Source: Akkermansiaceae bacterium UBA1506
GTDB lineage: Bacteria > Verrucomicrobiota > Verrucomicrobiia > Verrucomicrobiales > DEV007
Direction: 5' to 3'
Length of the DNA stretch: 27,063 bases
Assembly: GCA_002323995.1 (NCBI GenBank)
Contig: DCQY01000135.1
Location: 2,741 to 29,803 of the forward strand
In this document: positions 1 through 7,292 of the stretch, one piece after another
Layout of the letters: each line of letters opens with the position of its first letter
Numbering within the stretch: the first letter of the stretch is position 1
Program-made: the position numbers and the translations under genes
Notes under the pieces: generated by a model
Told to the model about the DNA's origin: nothing
What the model saw: the letters and a program-made list of their open reading frames with translations, nothing else
Database searches by the model: none

Positions 1-31
1 GCAGGTGCTCTACCAGCTGAGCTAATGCCCC
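1..31 (-). tRNA. tRNA-Ala, 5' part only (cut by window edge)
   Basis: Read on the minus strand, the first 31 positions give a 7-base acceptor arm beginning GGGGCAT, then TA, a GCTC/GAGC D-stem with an AGCTGGTA loop, one A, and the 5' anticodon-stem half CCTGC. The lengths fit a canonical tRNA exactly up to base 31. GGGGC with a CCTGC anticodon stem is typical of bacterial tRNA-Ala (usually anticodon TGC), but the anticodon lies outside the window, so the amino acid is inferred. No 16S or 23S rRNA sequence precedes it in its transcription direction, so it is not placed directly after a 16S gene. Confidence 0.85.
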
Positions 32-41
32 TTCTGCACTA

Positions 42-58
42 CCCGCCTGACTGGCGGG
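42..58 (-). other. hairpin in the pre-tRNA-Ala leader
   Basis: CCCGCC (42-47) and GGCGGG (53-58) form a 6-bp all-GC stem with a 5-base loop. It begins at about the predicted transcription start and ends about 10 nt before the mature tRNA. No T-run follows on either strand, so it does not look like a terminator. It may affect 5' leader processing or stability. Confidence 0.4.
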
Positions 59-64
59 GCGGCG

Positions 65-93
65 ATCATAGTTTAGAAACGGTTGACGGGCAA
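65..93 (-). promoter_or_regulatory. sigma-70-like promoter of the tRNA-Ala gene
   Basis: On the minus strand, TTGCCC (positions 93-88) is followed by a 17-base spacer and TATGAT (70-65), a good -35/-10 pair at ideal spacing. The bases after the -10 are GC-rich (CGCCGCCCCGCC), like the GC-rich discriminators of growth-rate- and ppGpp-controlled stable RNA promoters. Transcription would start near position 58, about 27 nt before the first tRNA base. The elements are visible; stringent control is inference. Confidence 0.6.
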
Positions 94-428
94 CCGGAAT
101 TTTCATGGTCGTGTCCTAAATCGTAGAGGCGCTAAAGGTTCGAATGAACCGATCCAAATAAGTTGAACAAGTCACCTGAGAGAGATGATGACGACGACCA
201 AAAAGTGTTTTGGTTTCCACACCGTTACTTTTAAATTGCATCGCAGCCACCAGTGAAGCTGGTCCGCCGCTATTCCTTGAACTAGGCGAGACGAATTAGT
301 CGAAAATAGAAACCATTTTGAAAGGCCTCTCGGGGTTGTGTCTGCAAAAGTGATACTGCTATTTTCAAGAGCGCTGTCTGCGATTCAAAACAGTCAATAT
401 CCTAGCATCTAGAATTCGAGGTAAAAAG
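94..428. other. intergenic region, no gene recognised
   Basis: This stretch lies between the tRNA promoter and the 3' end of pyrC. No open reading frame with family features is visible on either strand. The only structure noticed is a perfect 7-bp AT-rich hairpin, ACCAAAA / TTTTGGT, at 197-214 with a 4-base loop, too weak and without a proper T-run to call a terminator. No convincing terminator for pyrC was found. Confidence 0.5.
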
Positions 429-1526
429 TTAGGCGATTGCCCATGTCAGCTCGAGTTCCATGCCGACAGGCAAGGGGACAACCGGGCCATCGGGTGTCTC
501 ATGCGTCATGCATGAGGATGGCGATTTGATCAGTTCGAACGTTTCTTGGGTCGGCTGGAATCCGTAAAAGGAGGGGCCATTACTGCAAAGAAACCGGATA
601 AACGCGTCTCTTCCTTCTTCAGTGAAAAGGTTAGCACCTGCCTCCTCAAACGCCATCGCATAGAGCTGGGGTGCGCAGCCGCCCGTGTAGCATCCGGCTG
701 CACAACCGCACTCCGTTGCTTTGGTGGTGTGCGGAGCGCTGTCAGTTCCGGCGAAAAACTTCGACTGTCCCGGAGTAAGTATGGCTTCGCGCAGCTCTTC
801 GCGGTCACGCTCAAATTTAACCATGGGCAGGCAATAGAGGTGATACTTAAGGCCCTGAATCAAGTGGCCAACGGTGTAGAGAAGATGCTGCGGGGTAATG
901 GTAGCACCGATGTGATCGGGTGCTTTGGCGACAAATTTTGCTGCCGTTGCGGTAGTGATATGCTCGCAAATGATACGAAGATTGGGGTGCTCGTCGAGAA
1001 TTCTTGGAATGCGATGAGTGTAAAATTCGGACTCAGCTGTTTGCTTCTCGTCAAAATACTCCGCGCCATGCAGGGCGTGTTGTTCTCCGTGAATGCAAAG
1101 CGCAATCTCGTTTGCCTCCATCGCTTTGAATACATCGCTGCCAATCCATTCATCCATGGGAATCCCAAAGTCGGCGTTGGTAGTGCCGTGAGGTGGGTAG
1201 TACTTGGCTGCCCGCAGAAGGCCGGTGGCGGCTCCTTCGTCGATCATCGAAGGAGTTGTATCAGCAGTAAGATAAAGGGGGGTGATGAGCTGGTCAAAGG
1301 CCTCGGCCCCCGCTTCAAGTAATTCATTCCGATACGCCTCAATCGACCATGCGGAGTCAGTCTTTGGTCCTGTCACGCGGGAAACAGGGGGCTTTGTATT
1401 CGGCATCGCCAGTGCGCCGGCGCAGCCCATTTGCAAATGATCTGATATATAGATGCCCACATTCTCTCCTTGCCGGAAGTGGGTGTGGAGGTCATACCAT
1501 TTAGGGATAGTCAGGGAGTGAGCCAT
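429..1526 (-). CDS. pyrC: dihydroorotase, class II (PyrC)
   Basis: Cytoplasmic zinc amidohydrolase that converts N-carbamoyl-L-aspartate to dihydroorotate, the third step of de novo pyrimidine synthesis. Counting from the chosen ATG (365 aa), DLHTHFRQG carries the metal-binding H14 and H16. AAKYYP carries K108, the carboxylated bridging lysine. LCIHGE (H146) and CEHITT (H189) supply further ligands, and AGTDSAPH carries the catalytic D262. All match the E. coli-type single-domain enzyme (348 aa). A GTG ten codons upstream at 1556 would add MCVSKRKRDL; I preferred the ATG at 1526 because E. coli PyrC begins close to the HxH motif. Neither start has a Shine-Dalgarno sequence. About 100 bp separate it from sulfatase A upstream on the same strand. 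Confidence 0.95.
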   Translation of the reverse strand: MAHSLTIPKWYDLHTHFRQGENVGIYISDHLQMGCAGALAMPNTKPPVSRVTGPKTDSAWSIEAYRNELLEAGAEAFDQLITPLYLTADTTPSMIDEGAATGLLRAAKYYPPHGTTNADFGIPMDEWIGSDVFKAMEANEIALCIHGEQHALHGAEYFDEKQTAESEFYTHRIPRILDEHPNLRIICEHITTATAAKFVAKAPDHIGATITPQHLLYTVGHLIQGLKYHLYCLPMVKFERDREELREAILTPGQSKFFAGTDSAPHTTKATECGCAAGCYTGGCAPQLYAMAFEEAGANLFTEEGRDAFIRFLCSNGPSFYGFQPTQETFELIKSPSSCMTHETPDGPVVPLPVGMELELTWAIA

Positions 1527-1624
1527 TAAGTCGCGTTTTCTTTTCGAAACACACACTGGTTTGGCAATCCTTCAAGAAGAAGTTCCCCGTGATTCGCTAA
1601 GATAGAAGAGGTCGGTAGATGAAT

Positions 1625-3076
1625 TTACCTACTGTTTTTTTTCTTTTGCCTTCTGAGTTGATTCCCCGTCGTTTCGGTGAGCTCCCTGCGATAGCGTTCG
1701 TATTCCCAGCGTCCAAGGAAAGTGGGGAAATGGGTTCGATAAGCCTTGTCTTCGTGCCAGAAGCGTCGCTCAGGTTGCTCTGGATCAACTCGACCCTCCG
1801 GATAGTCCTTGCCGGCGACAGATTCTTCGAGCGAAGCATCAAATGCTTCGTATTTCGCAATCAGTTTCTTGGCGATGTTGGGTTTGGTGTCGATGAGGTT
1901 GGTGGTCTCGTTCCGATCTCCGATGAGATCATAAAGCTCATACTCACCTTTCTGACGGATGATCTTATAGCGGTCTCCAGTTAGGACGCCTCGATCAGAG
2001 TGACGAAACGGAAGGTAGCCGTTCCTTTTTGTCTGCTTCCTGTCGATTAGAGGTAAGAGGCTAAGGCCGTCTTGTGGCTGCAGGAAGCTGTCGTCGGGAA
2101 GGCCAACGATCTCGGCGATGGTCGGGAACATATCAATCGTTCCCGCCGGGAAGTCAGTGATACGGTTTTCGGGAACTCTGGTGGGCCACTCGATAATTCC
2201 CGGCACTCTCAAGCCACCTTCATACATCGTGTTCTTGGATCCGCGCAGGCCTCCCATTGTTTCCGGTCCGAACTTTGATAGCCCTCCATTGTCACTCGTG
2301 AACCAGAGGAGGGTGTTGTCGGCGATACCAAGTTCGCGAAGGCCTCTGCGTAGAGCCCCAACGCTGCGATCCATAGCGACGATCTCACCATATTGATGCT
2401 GGTATTCCTCGGGGAGCTCTGAGAAAGGAGCACGATCCTCATCAGAAGCTTTCATGGGGTCATGAGGAGTGCCATACCATATTACGGTGAAGGTCGGTTT
2501 GTTGCCTGCGTTGTCCTCAATGAACTTCAGTGCTTCGTCGACAACAACCTCTGAAGAGTCTCCTTTGAACTCTTCAAATTCACCCATGCGACCAAGCAAC
2601 GGGTCCATATCAAAAAAGTTGGTGGTGGTGAGCCAGTGCTGAAAACCGAAGGCGCCCGGATGGTGAGAGTCGTCCGCCAGCACGGGAACGCCGGCGCCTC
2701 TGAGACCGTTGAGATGCCATTTCCCGAAATGCCCGGTGGCGTAGCCGGCAGAACTTAAAGCCTGAGCGATGGTCTTCTCCTGCAATCGGAGCGGATATCC
2801 GTGAGTCTCTACCCCTGTGCGATCGTTGCTGCGCCCAGTCAAAACCGTCGCGCGACTTGGAGAACAGTTGGATGCTCCGGCATAGAAGCGATCAAATCGA
2901 AGACCATTGGAAGCCATCGCATCCAAGTGTGGTGTTTTAAGGTGGGGATGACCATTGTAACTGGTCTGGCCCCAACCCTGGTCATCCGCCATGACAAAGA
3001 CTATGTGAGGGCGTTCGTCAGCAAACGCGTGACTTGAAAATAGGACGGTAAAAAGCAGGAAAATAGACGTTTTCAT
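1625..3076 (-). CDS. sulfatase A: secreted arylsulfatase-like enzyme (family S1)
   Basis: A 483-aa formylglycine-dependent sulfatase that hydrolyses sulfate esters, probably of polysaccharides. An N-terminal signal peptide ends near AFA-DE at residues 18-21. The calcium-binding pair D31-D32 (MADDQGWG) precedes the core motif C71-S-P-S-R, whose Cys is matured to formylglycine, then LTGR. GKWH (118-121), TPHDP (H205) and SDNGG (261-265) complete the active site. The length is usual for arylsulfatase A-like members; the exact substrate cannot be told from sequence. The last residues are basic (RRQKKKNSR). The start lies only 36 nt from the divergent DUF1080 gene, so the two probably share a control region. 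No activating enzyme (FGE/anSME) is nearby. Confidence 0.93.
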   Translation of the reverse strand: MKTSIFLLFTVLFSSHAFADERPHIVFVMADDQGWGQTSYNGHPHLKTPHLDAMASNGLRFDRFYAGASNCSPSRATVLTGRSNDRTGVETHGYPLRLQEKTIAQALSSAGYATGHFGKWHLNGLRGAGVPVLADDSHHPGAFGFQHWLTTTNFFDMDPLLGRMGEFEEFKGDSSEVVVDEALKFIEDNAGNKPTFTVIWYGTPHDPMKASDEDRAPFSELPEEYQHQYGEIVAMDRSVGALRRGLRELGIADNTLLWFTSDNGGLSKFGPETMGGLRGSKNTMYEGGLRVPGIIEWPTRVPENRITDFPAGTIDMFPTIAEIVGLPDDSFLQPQDGLSLLPLIDRKQTKRNGYLPFRHSDRGVLTGDRYKIIRQKGEYELYDLIGDRNETTNLIDTKPNIAKKLIAKYEAFDASLEESVAGKDYPEGRVDPEQPERRFWHEDKAYRTHFPTFLGRWEYERYRRELTETTGNQLRRQKKKNSR

Positions 3077-3112
3077 GGCGTTGATTGAATCGATTTAGAG
3101 TGTTATCTCACA

Positions 3113-3835
3113 ATGATGAAGTCCTCGATCTATTTTTTTGGCGCGATTTTTCTGGTGACCGTCCTAACCCAGTATGCTTTAGCCGACCATCACGGGAAGA
3201 AAAACAATACCCTCACTGGAAAGGAAAAAGCGGATGGATGGCAACTACTGTTCGATGGAAAGAGCCTCTCTTCGTGGCGCAATTACATGCTCTCCCAAGG
3301 TATGGCGGAGGAGGTGAATGAAAAATGGAAGATTGAGGGAGATACTTTTACTTTAACAGGCAAAGGCGGCGGCGATATAATCACGAAGGAGCAGTATGGG
3401 GCATTTGAGCTGAAACTCGATTTCAAGATCTCTCCTCAGGGCAATAGTGGGATCATGTTCCATGTGCAGGAAACCGAAGCTAAAGCCTGGCGTACTGGTC
3501 CCGAAATTCAGATTCAGGACAATGATCACGGGAAAGATCCTCAGAAAGCCGGATGGCTATATCAGCTTTACAGGTCAGACGTCGATGCGGCAAAGCCTGC
3601 TGGCGAATGGAACGCGGTCCACATCATCATAACCCCAGAGAAATGTGTTCACTACATGAACGGCATCAAGTATTTCGAATACGTCAAGGGATCGGACGAT
3701 TGGAACAGGCGAGTTGCGGCAAGTAAGTTCTCAAAGTATTCGGATTTTGGGAAACCGACCGAGGGCCATATTTGTCTTCAGGACCATGGCAATGTAGTGC
3801 ACTTTCGAAACGTGAAGGTGCGTCGTCTCGATTAA
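3113..3835 (+). CDS. secreted DUF1080 (3-keto-disaccharide hydrolase-like) protein
   Basis: A 240-aa protein with a signal peptide (hydrophobic residues about 5-22, cleavage near YALA-DH). The mature part begins with the family signature GWQLLFDGKSLSSW and continues through GDIITKEQYGAFELKLDF, GNSGIMFHV and GPEIQIQDN, ending with HFRNVKVRRLD. This is the DUF1080 concanavalin-like beta-sandwich, abundant in Planctomycetota and Verrucomicrobiota. Some members act on 3-keto-glycosides, but most are uncharacterised. The gene is divergent from sulfatase A with a very short gap, which suggests co-expression in glycan use. Two adjacent ATGs exist at 3113 and 3116; neither has a visible ribosome-binding site. 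Confidence 0.9.
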   Translation: MMKSSIYFFGAIFLVTVLTQYALADHHGKKNNTLTGKEKADGWQLLFDGKSLSSWRNYMLSQGMAEEVNEKWKIEGDTFTLTGKGGGDIITKEQYGAFELKLDFKISPQGNSGIMFHVQETEAKAWRTGPEIQIQDNDHGKDPQKAGWLYQLYRSDVDAAKPAGEWNAVHIIITPEKCVHYMNGIKYFEYVKGSDDWNRRVAASKFSKYSDFGKPTEGHICLQDHGNVVHFRNVKVRRLD

Positions 3836-4211
3836 ATTTCCGCAGATAATTAAAGTCATTACTGGTTGGGCTTTGCTTCCGGGGAAAGAGAGGGAGGCGC
3901 ATTGGCTTTGCCAGGATGTTGGCAGCGAGTTCCATCGAGCAGCATCTCTCAAGAGAGGGTTTGAATCAACGCTGACCAGATAACGTTGCGAGGCGATTGA
4001 AGGGTGTGGGTCACCCCCTCCGGTTTTGGTAACTAAAAGTTCATCAGAATCTCGATCGTTCCTCTGGCCACCGATTCGTCACGGTAGCCAGAGAATCTTT
4101 GCTATGAAGGCAAGGTCGTCTAACTCTAGGCGCTTGAAAAAACCGCTAAACCCACCTTCACTTAATAATGCGAAGTAATCGATCGAGTCGGTTGCGTTGT
4201 CTTGAGTTAAA
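3836..4211. other. intergenic region, no gene recognised
   Basis: A 376-bp gap between the DUF1080 gene and tlyA, both plus strand. No coding region or tRNA could be supported. It contains a strong imperfect inverted repeat at 4062-4093, listed separately, and a weak GGGTG/CACCC hairpin at 4002-4016. No convincing promoter for tlyA was identified. Confidence 0.5.
4062..4093 (+). repeat. 12-bp inverted repeat, possible terminator or RNA hairpin
   Basis: CTCTGGCCACCG (4062-4073) and CGGTAGCCAGAG (4082-4093) pair over 12 positions with one C-A mismatch and an 8-base loop. Only AATCTTTG follows, so a rho-independent terminator of the DUF1080 gene is possible but the T-run is poor. It could also be an operator-like palindrome or the remnant of a small RNA. 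Confidence 0.45.
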
Positions 4212-4952
4212 ATGAGAAAGGAACGGCTGGATCAAGCACTGCCTCGCCGCGGATTCTGTGAATCCCGCGAAACGGCAAAGCGGCTCATTTTGGCTGGAGA
4301 AGTGAGGGTGGAAGGCATGGACGGATTGCTAAAACCTGGCACTCAGGTTGAAGATGATGCGATGATTTTTGTCAAAAGCCGCCCTAAATTTGTTAGCCGC
4401 GGGGGCCTGAAAATTGAGAAGGCTTTGGATGAGTTCGGCATCGATGTGGACGGAATGGTAGTGTTGGATGCTGGAGCTTCGACCGGAGGATTCACTGATT
4501 GCGTCCTACAACGGGGGGCTGCTAAGGTTTTCGCTTATGACGTCGGGAAGAACCAGCTGGCTTGGAAAATCCGCAATGATGAGCGCGTTGTCTCCCGCGA
4601 AGGAATCAATATTAGATATATGCAGCCGGGTGATATCGGTGAACAAGTCGATCTCGTAGTCATTGATGTGTCATTTATCTCGTTAACTTTGATCTTACCG
4701 CCGGTTTTTCAGGTGTTGAAGCCGGACGGAACGGTCATCTGTCTCATCAAGCCCCAGTTCGAGTTGAAAAAAGAGCAAATTGGTAAAGGAGGTATCGTCC
4801 GCGAACCTGAATTGCACGAAGAGGCGGTGGAAAAAATTTCTTCTTTCGTTTGCGACGATCTAGGAAAAAGCTGGCATGGCCTGACACAGTCGCCTATCAG
4901 TGGTAGTAACGGAAATATCGAATTTCTAGCATGGTTGAAGCACCCCGAGTAG
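4212..4952 (+). CDS. tlyA: TlyA-family rRNA (cytidine-2'-O)-methyltransferase
   Basis: A 246-aa cytoplasmic protein. The first ~60 residues form an S4 RNA-binding domain (RLDQALPRRGFCESRETAKR, then AGEVRVEG). It is followed by PKFVSRGGLKIEKAL and an FtsJ/RrmJ-type methyltransferase fold with the SAM-binding motif LDAGASTGGFTD near residues 85-96. VDLVVIDVSFISL and CLIKPQFELKKEQIGKGGIV follow. Family members add 2'-O-methyl groups to 16S and 23S rRNA; the name hemolysin A is historical. Length and domain order are normal. The gene overlaps nadK by 22 bp, so the two are probably translationally coupled. tlyA next to nadK is a recurring order in bacteria. Confidence 0.93.
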   Translation: MRKERLDQALPRRGFCESRETAKRLILAGEVRVEGMDGLLKPGTQVEDDAMIFVKSRPKFVSRGGLKIEKALDEFGIDVDGMVVLDAGASTGGFTDCVLQRGAAKVFAYDVGKNQLAWKIRNDERVVSREGINIRYMQPGDIGEQVDLVVIDVSFISLTLILPPVFQVLKPDGTVICLIKPQFELKKEQIGKGGIVREPELHEEAVEKISSFVCDDLGKSWHGLTQSPISGSNGNIEFLAWLKHPE

Positions 4953-5800
4953 GCATAATTGCCAACCTGTCCAAATCCGGCGCCAAGGATTTGTTGGCGG
5001 ATTTATTGGCGCGTTTTGAAGCGGCTTCGATCGAAGTGACTCTCGAACAAAAGACGGCTGGGCTTGCCGGTCAATCAGAGGGGCTGAGCTTAGAGGAGTT
5101 CATTGAGGTGGTTGATGTGATCGTTGTCCTTGGTGGTGACGGCACTATTCTCTGGCTGCTAAGACAACTGCGAGAGAAAGTGAAACCGGTGGCTGCGATC
5201 AATACGGGAACGCTAGGCTTCCTCACTTGTGCAACCGAGGAAGAGAGCGGTACGCTGGTTAGTGCTCTCGCGACGGGCGACTATCAGCGGACCGATCGAA
5301 TAATTCTTTCAGGTAGCTTTCTTCTCAATGGAGAGAAGAAAGAAGACTTTGTCGCGCTTAATGAAGTGACCTTTTCGAGAGGTGTTGGTGCGCGGGTCAT
5401 CCACGTGGAAGCCTGGGTAAATGGGCGCATGGCAAATCGTTACACGGGTGATGGCCTCATCGTAGCGACCCCAACAGGCTCCACTGCTTACTCGTTATCT
5501 GCTGGCGGGCCACTGGTGCAGCCGGGAGCAGATGTCTTTGTCATCACTCCAATCTGTCCCCACACCCTGGCCGATCGACCACTAGTCGTTGGTGCCGGCA
5601 GCCAAGTCTCTCTTAAAGCTCCGGAACAGCGCGATGATTTGGCCCTCTATATCGACGGACGTTTGCTTGCCGAGTTCTCTGAACCTGCTGAAGTTCAGCT
5701 GGAGTTGGCGAGTTTTACTCTTCCGCTAATCTCTCTGCCTGACCAAGATTTCTATACCGTCCTGCACCGCAAGATGGGGTGGGCCGGCAGTGCTATTTAG
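4931..5800 (+). CDS. nadK: NAD kinase
   Basis: A 289-aa cytoplasmic enzyme that phosphorylates NAD to NADP. The N-terminal strand RVGIIANLSK is followed by the catalytic GGDGT motif at residues 68-72 (VVLGGDGTILW). INTGTLGFL, the LNEVTF segment and the conserved YTGDGLIVATPTGSTAYSLS block follow, with AGGPLVQP and ITPICPHTLADRPLV after it. All NAD-kinase blocks are present and the length is typical. The ATG lies inside the tlyA 3' end. The stop codon overlaps the stop of the convergent Trm112-like gene by 4 bases, leaving no room for a terminator between them. Confidence 0.96.
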   Translation: MVEAPRVGIIANLSKSGAKDLLADLLARFEAASIEVTLEQKTAGLAGQSEGLSLEEFIEVVDVIVVLGGDGTILWLLRQLREKVKPVAAINTGTLGFLTCATEEESGTLVSALATGDYQRTDRIILSGSFLLNGEKKEDFVALNEVTFSRGVGARVIHVEAWVNGRMANRYTGDGLIVATPTGSTAYSLSAGGPLVQPGADVFVITPICPHTLADRPLVVGAGSQVSLKAPEQRDDLALYIDGRLLAEFSEPAEVQLELASFTLPLISLPDQDFYTVLHRKMGWAGSAI

Positions 5801-6012
5801 CTAGACGAGGTTGAGGCTCTTTCAGGAACAAGAATTAGAAATCCGTTTTCGACCGGGTATACCCGTTTTAGGTCTCTTGTGATGTAGGCGCCCTCCGGGA
5901 ATTCGGCTTCAAAGTCCAAAAGTTCGCTACCTGTGGCAAAGTGAAGGGGCTGCTGCGTGACGGGGCAGCGCAGCATTTCAGAGATCTCGTCGGAAAGCCC
6001 ATGCTGATTCAT
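5797..6012 (-). CDS. Trm112-like small protein, atypical
   Basis: A 71-aa protein resembling the bacterial Trm112/YcaR (UPF0434) group: a short N-terminal helix, then LRCPVTQQPLHF, a variable hairpin and the C-terminal YPVENGFLILVPERA block (usually YPV-x-xGIPxL). Typical members have CPxC near the N-terminus. Here the second Cys is Thr (C16-P-V-T), so the zinc knuckle is incomplete. Trm112 proteins act as partners of methyltransferases or similar enzymes; the role here is unknown. Its ATG overlaps the stop codon of the upstream E1-like gene (ATGA), indicating translational coupling. Its stop overlaps that of nadK on the other strand. Confidence 0.7.
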   Translation of the reverse strand: MNQHGLSDEISEMLRCPVTQQPLHFATGSELLDFEAEFPEGAYITRDLKRVYPVENGFLILVPERASTSSS

Positions 6013-7172
6013 AGGACTTCAATACTTGGGTCAATTTCCTGCGCCCAAGCCGAGATGCCGCCCCTTACATGGCAGGCATCTGTGAAACCGGAGTCATTGA
6101 GCAAACTGAGTGCTTTGGCGCTGCGGCCTCCTGCCTTACAAAGAACGATTGTTTCGGCGCTGGGATCGAGTTCGCCAATTCTCTTTTCAAGCTGGCCCAG
6201 CGGGATGACAATAGATTCTCCAATTTTTCCAATTTCAGTCTCGGAGGGCTCGCGCACGTCGAGAAGAGTGAAGGGCTTCGGTTGATCCAAGCGCGTCTTG
6301 AGGTGGTGGACATCAATTTCGCGAAGGGCGGGAGTATTCATATCGCAGGCAAACGTGATTTCTGCAAGCTCGCTAATGGTAGGACGATCACCGCATACGG
6401 CACAGTCAGGATCACGTCTGAGCTTGATTTCACGAAAGCGAAAAGCCAGGGAATCAAAGTGGAGAAGGCGACCAACCAAGGAGTCTCCAATCCCGAGGAT
6501 TAACTTGATCGCTTCATTCGCCTGTAAAGAGCCGACGATGCCCGGGAGCACCCCGAGGACTCCACCTTCGGCGCAGCTTGGTATTTGTCCCGGGTCGGGT
6601 GGCTCGGGAAAGAGGCAGCGATAGCAGGGGCCACCAAGATGGGGTGCAAAGACCGAAACCTGCCCCTCGAACCTGTAGATGGAGCCGTAAATGTTTGGTT
6701 TTCCTGTAAGGGTGCCAAGGTCGTTTGTGAGGTAGCGTGTTGTGAAGTTGTCTGAGCCGTCAATTATAAGATCGTATGGTGCCGAGATTGCTTCGGCGTT
6801 TTCGCTGGTTAAAGCTTCGTCATAGGTGGTCACCGTTACTTCGGGATTGATGCGGGAGAGACGTTCTGCCGCCGATTTTGTCTTCAATCTGCCGACATCC
6901 TCCGTGTCATGAAGTAACTGGCGTTGGAGATTGGAAAAATCGACCCGATCAAAGTCAACTAGGCCGATCTCGCCTATCCCGGCGGCGGCTAGATACATCG
7001 TAACAGGAGATCCCAGTCCTCCTGCTCCGATACAAAGCACTCTGGCGGCTTTGAGGCGTTGTTGGCCTTCTATACCGACGTCTGGTATGGTGAGGTGCCG
7101 GGCGTATCTCAGCTTTTCTTCTCTCGATAAGGATTGGTCAGCGTAACGTTCTATAGAGATTAGCGGAGACAT
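6009..7172 (-). CDS. MoeB/ThiF-type adenylyltransferase fused to rhodanese (MoeBR/MoeZ-like)
   Basis: A 387-aa cytoplasmic protein. Residues ~15-260 form an E1-like adenylation domain. It has the nucleotide loop GAGGLGSP (49-56), FSNLQRQ (79-85), DGSDNFTTRY and two zinc CxxC pairs, C183-x2-C186 and C257-x2-C260, and a C200 in the SCAEGGVLG loop. Residues ~280-387 are a rhodanese domain with catalytic C345 in VLCKAGGRSA. Such fusions adenylate and then sulfurate the C-terminal Gly-Gly of small sulfur carriers (MoaD, ThiS or CysO type). They serve molybdopterin, thiamine, tRNA-thiolation or cysteine pathways; which one applies cannot be decided without a neighbouring carrier gene. The ATG at 7172 is divergent from htrA. 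Confidence 0.92.
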   Translation of the reverse strand: MSPLISIERYADQSLSREEKLRYARHLTIPDVGIEGQQRLKAARVLCIGAGGLGSPVTMYLAAAGIGEIGLVDFDRVDFSNLQRQLLHDTEDVGRLKTKSAAERLSRINPEVTVTTYDEALTSENAEAISAPYDLIIDGSDNFTTRYLTNDLGTLTGKPNIYGSIYRFEGQVSVFAPHLGGPCYRCLFPEPPDPGQIPSCAEGGVLGVLPGIVGSLQANEAIKLILGIGDSLVGRLLHFDSLAFRFREIKLRRDPDCAVCGDRPTISELAEITFACDMNTPALREIDVHHLKTRLDQPKPFTLLDVREPSETEIGKIGESIVIPLGQLEKRIGELDPSAETIVLCKAGGRSAKALSLLNDSGFTDACHVRGGISAWAQEIDPSIEVL

Positions 7173-7292
7173 GCTCAGAAAGTTTAGAAAACTTAGACAG
7201 AAAAATTGGTAGGCTTCGCTCTATTAAACAACGGTAATTGGGCAAAACTCCTAAAAAATACGAAACTCGTTCGATAACAAACACATAATTCC

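Noticed and set aside
197..214. Perfect AT-rich hairpin considered as pyrC terminator
   Set aside because: It lies more than 200 bp beyond the stop, the stem is weak, and no proper T-run follows on the minus strand.
546..1322. 258-codon open frame on the plus strand inside pyrC
   Set aside because: It is antisense to a gene with all catalytic residues of dihydroorotase, and its translation has no family features.
3836..4211. Possible tRNA or small gene in the gap before tlyA
   Set aside because: No cloverleaf, no TTCGA-type T-loop with matching stems and no plausible coding frame were found.
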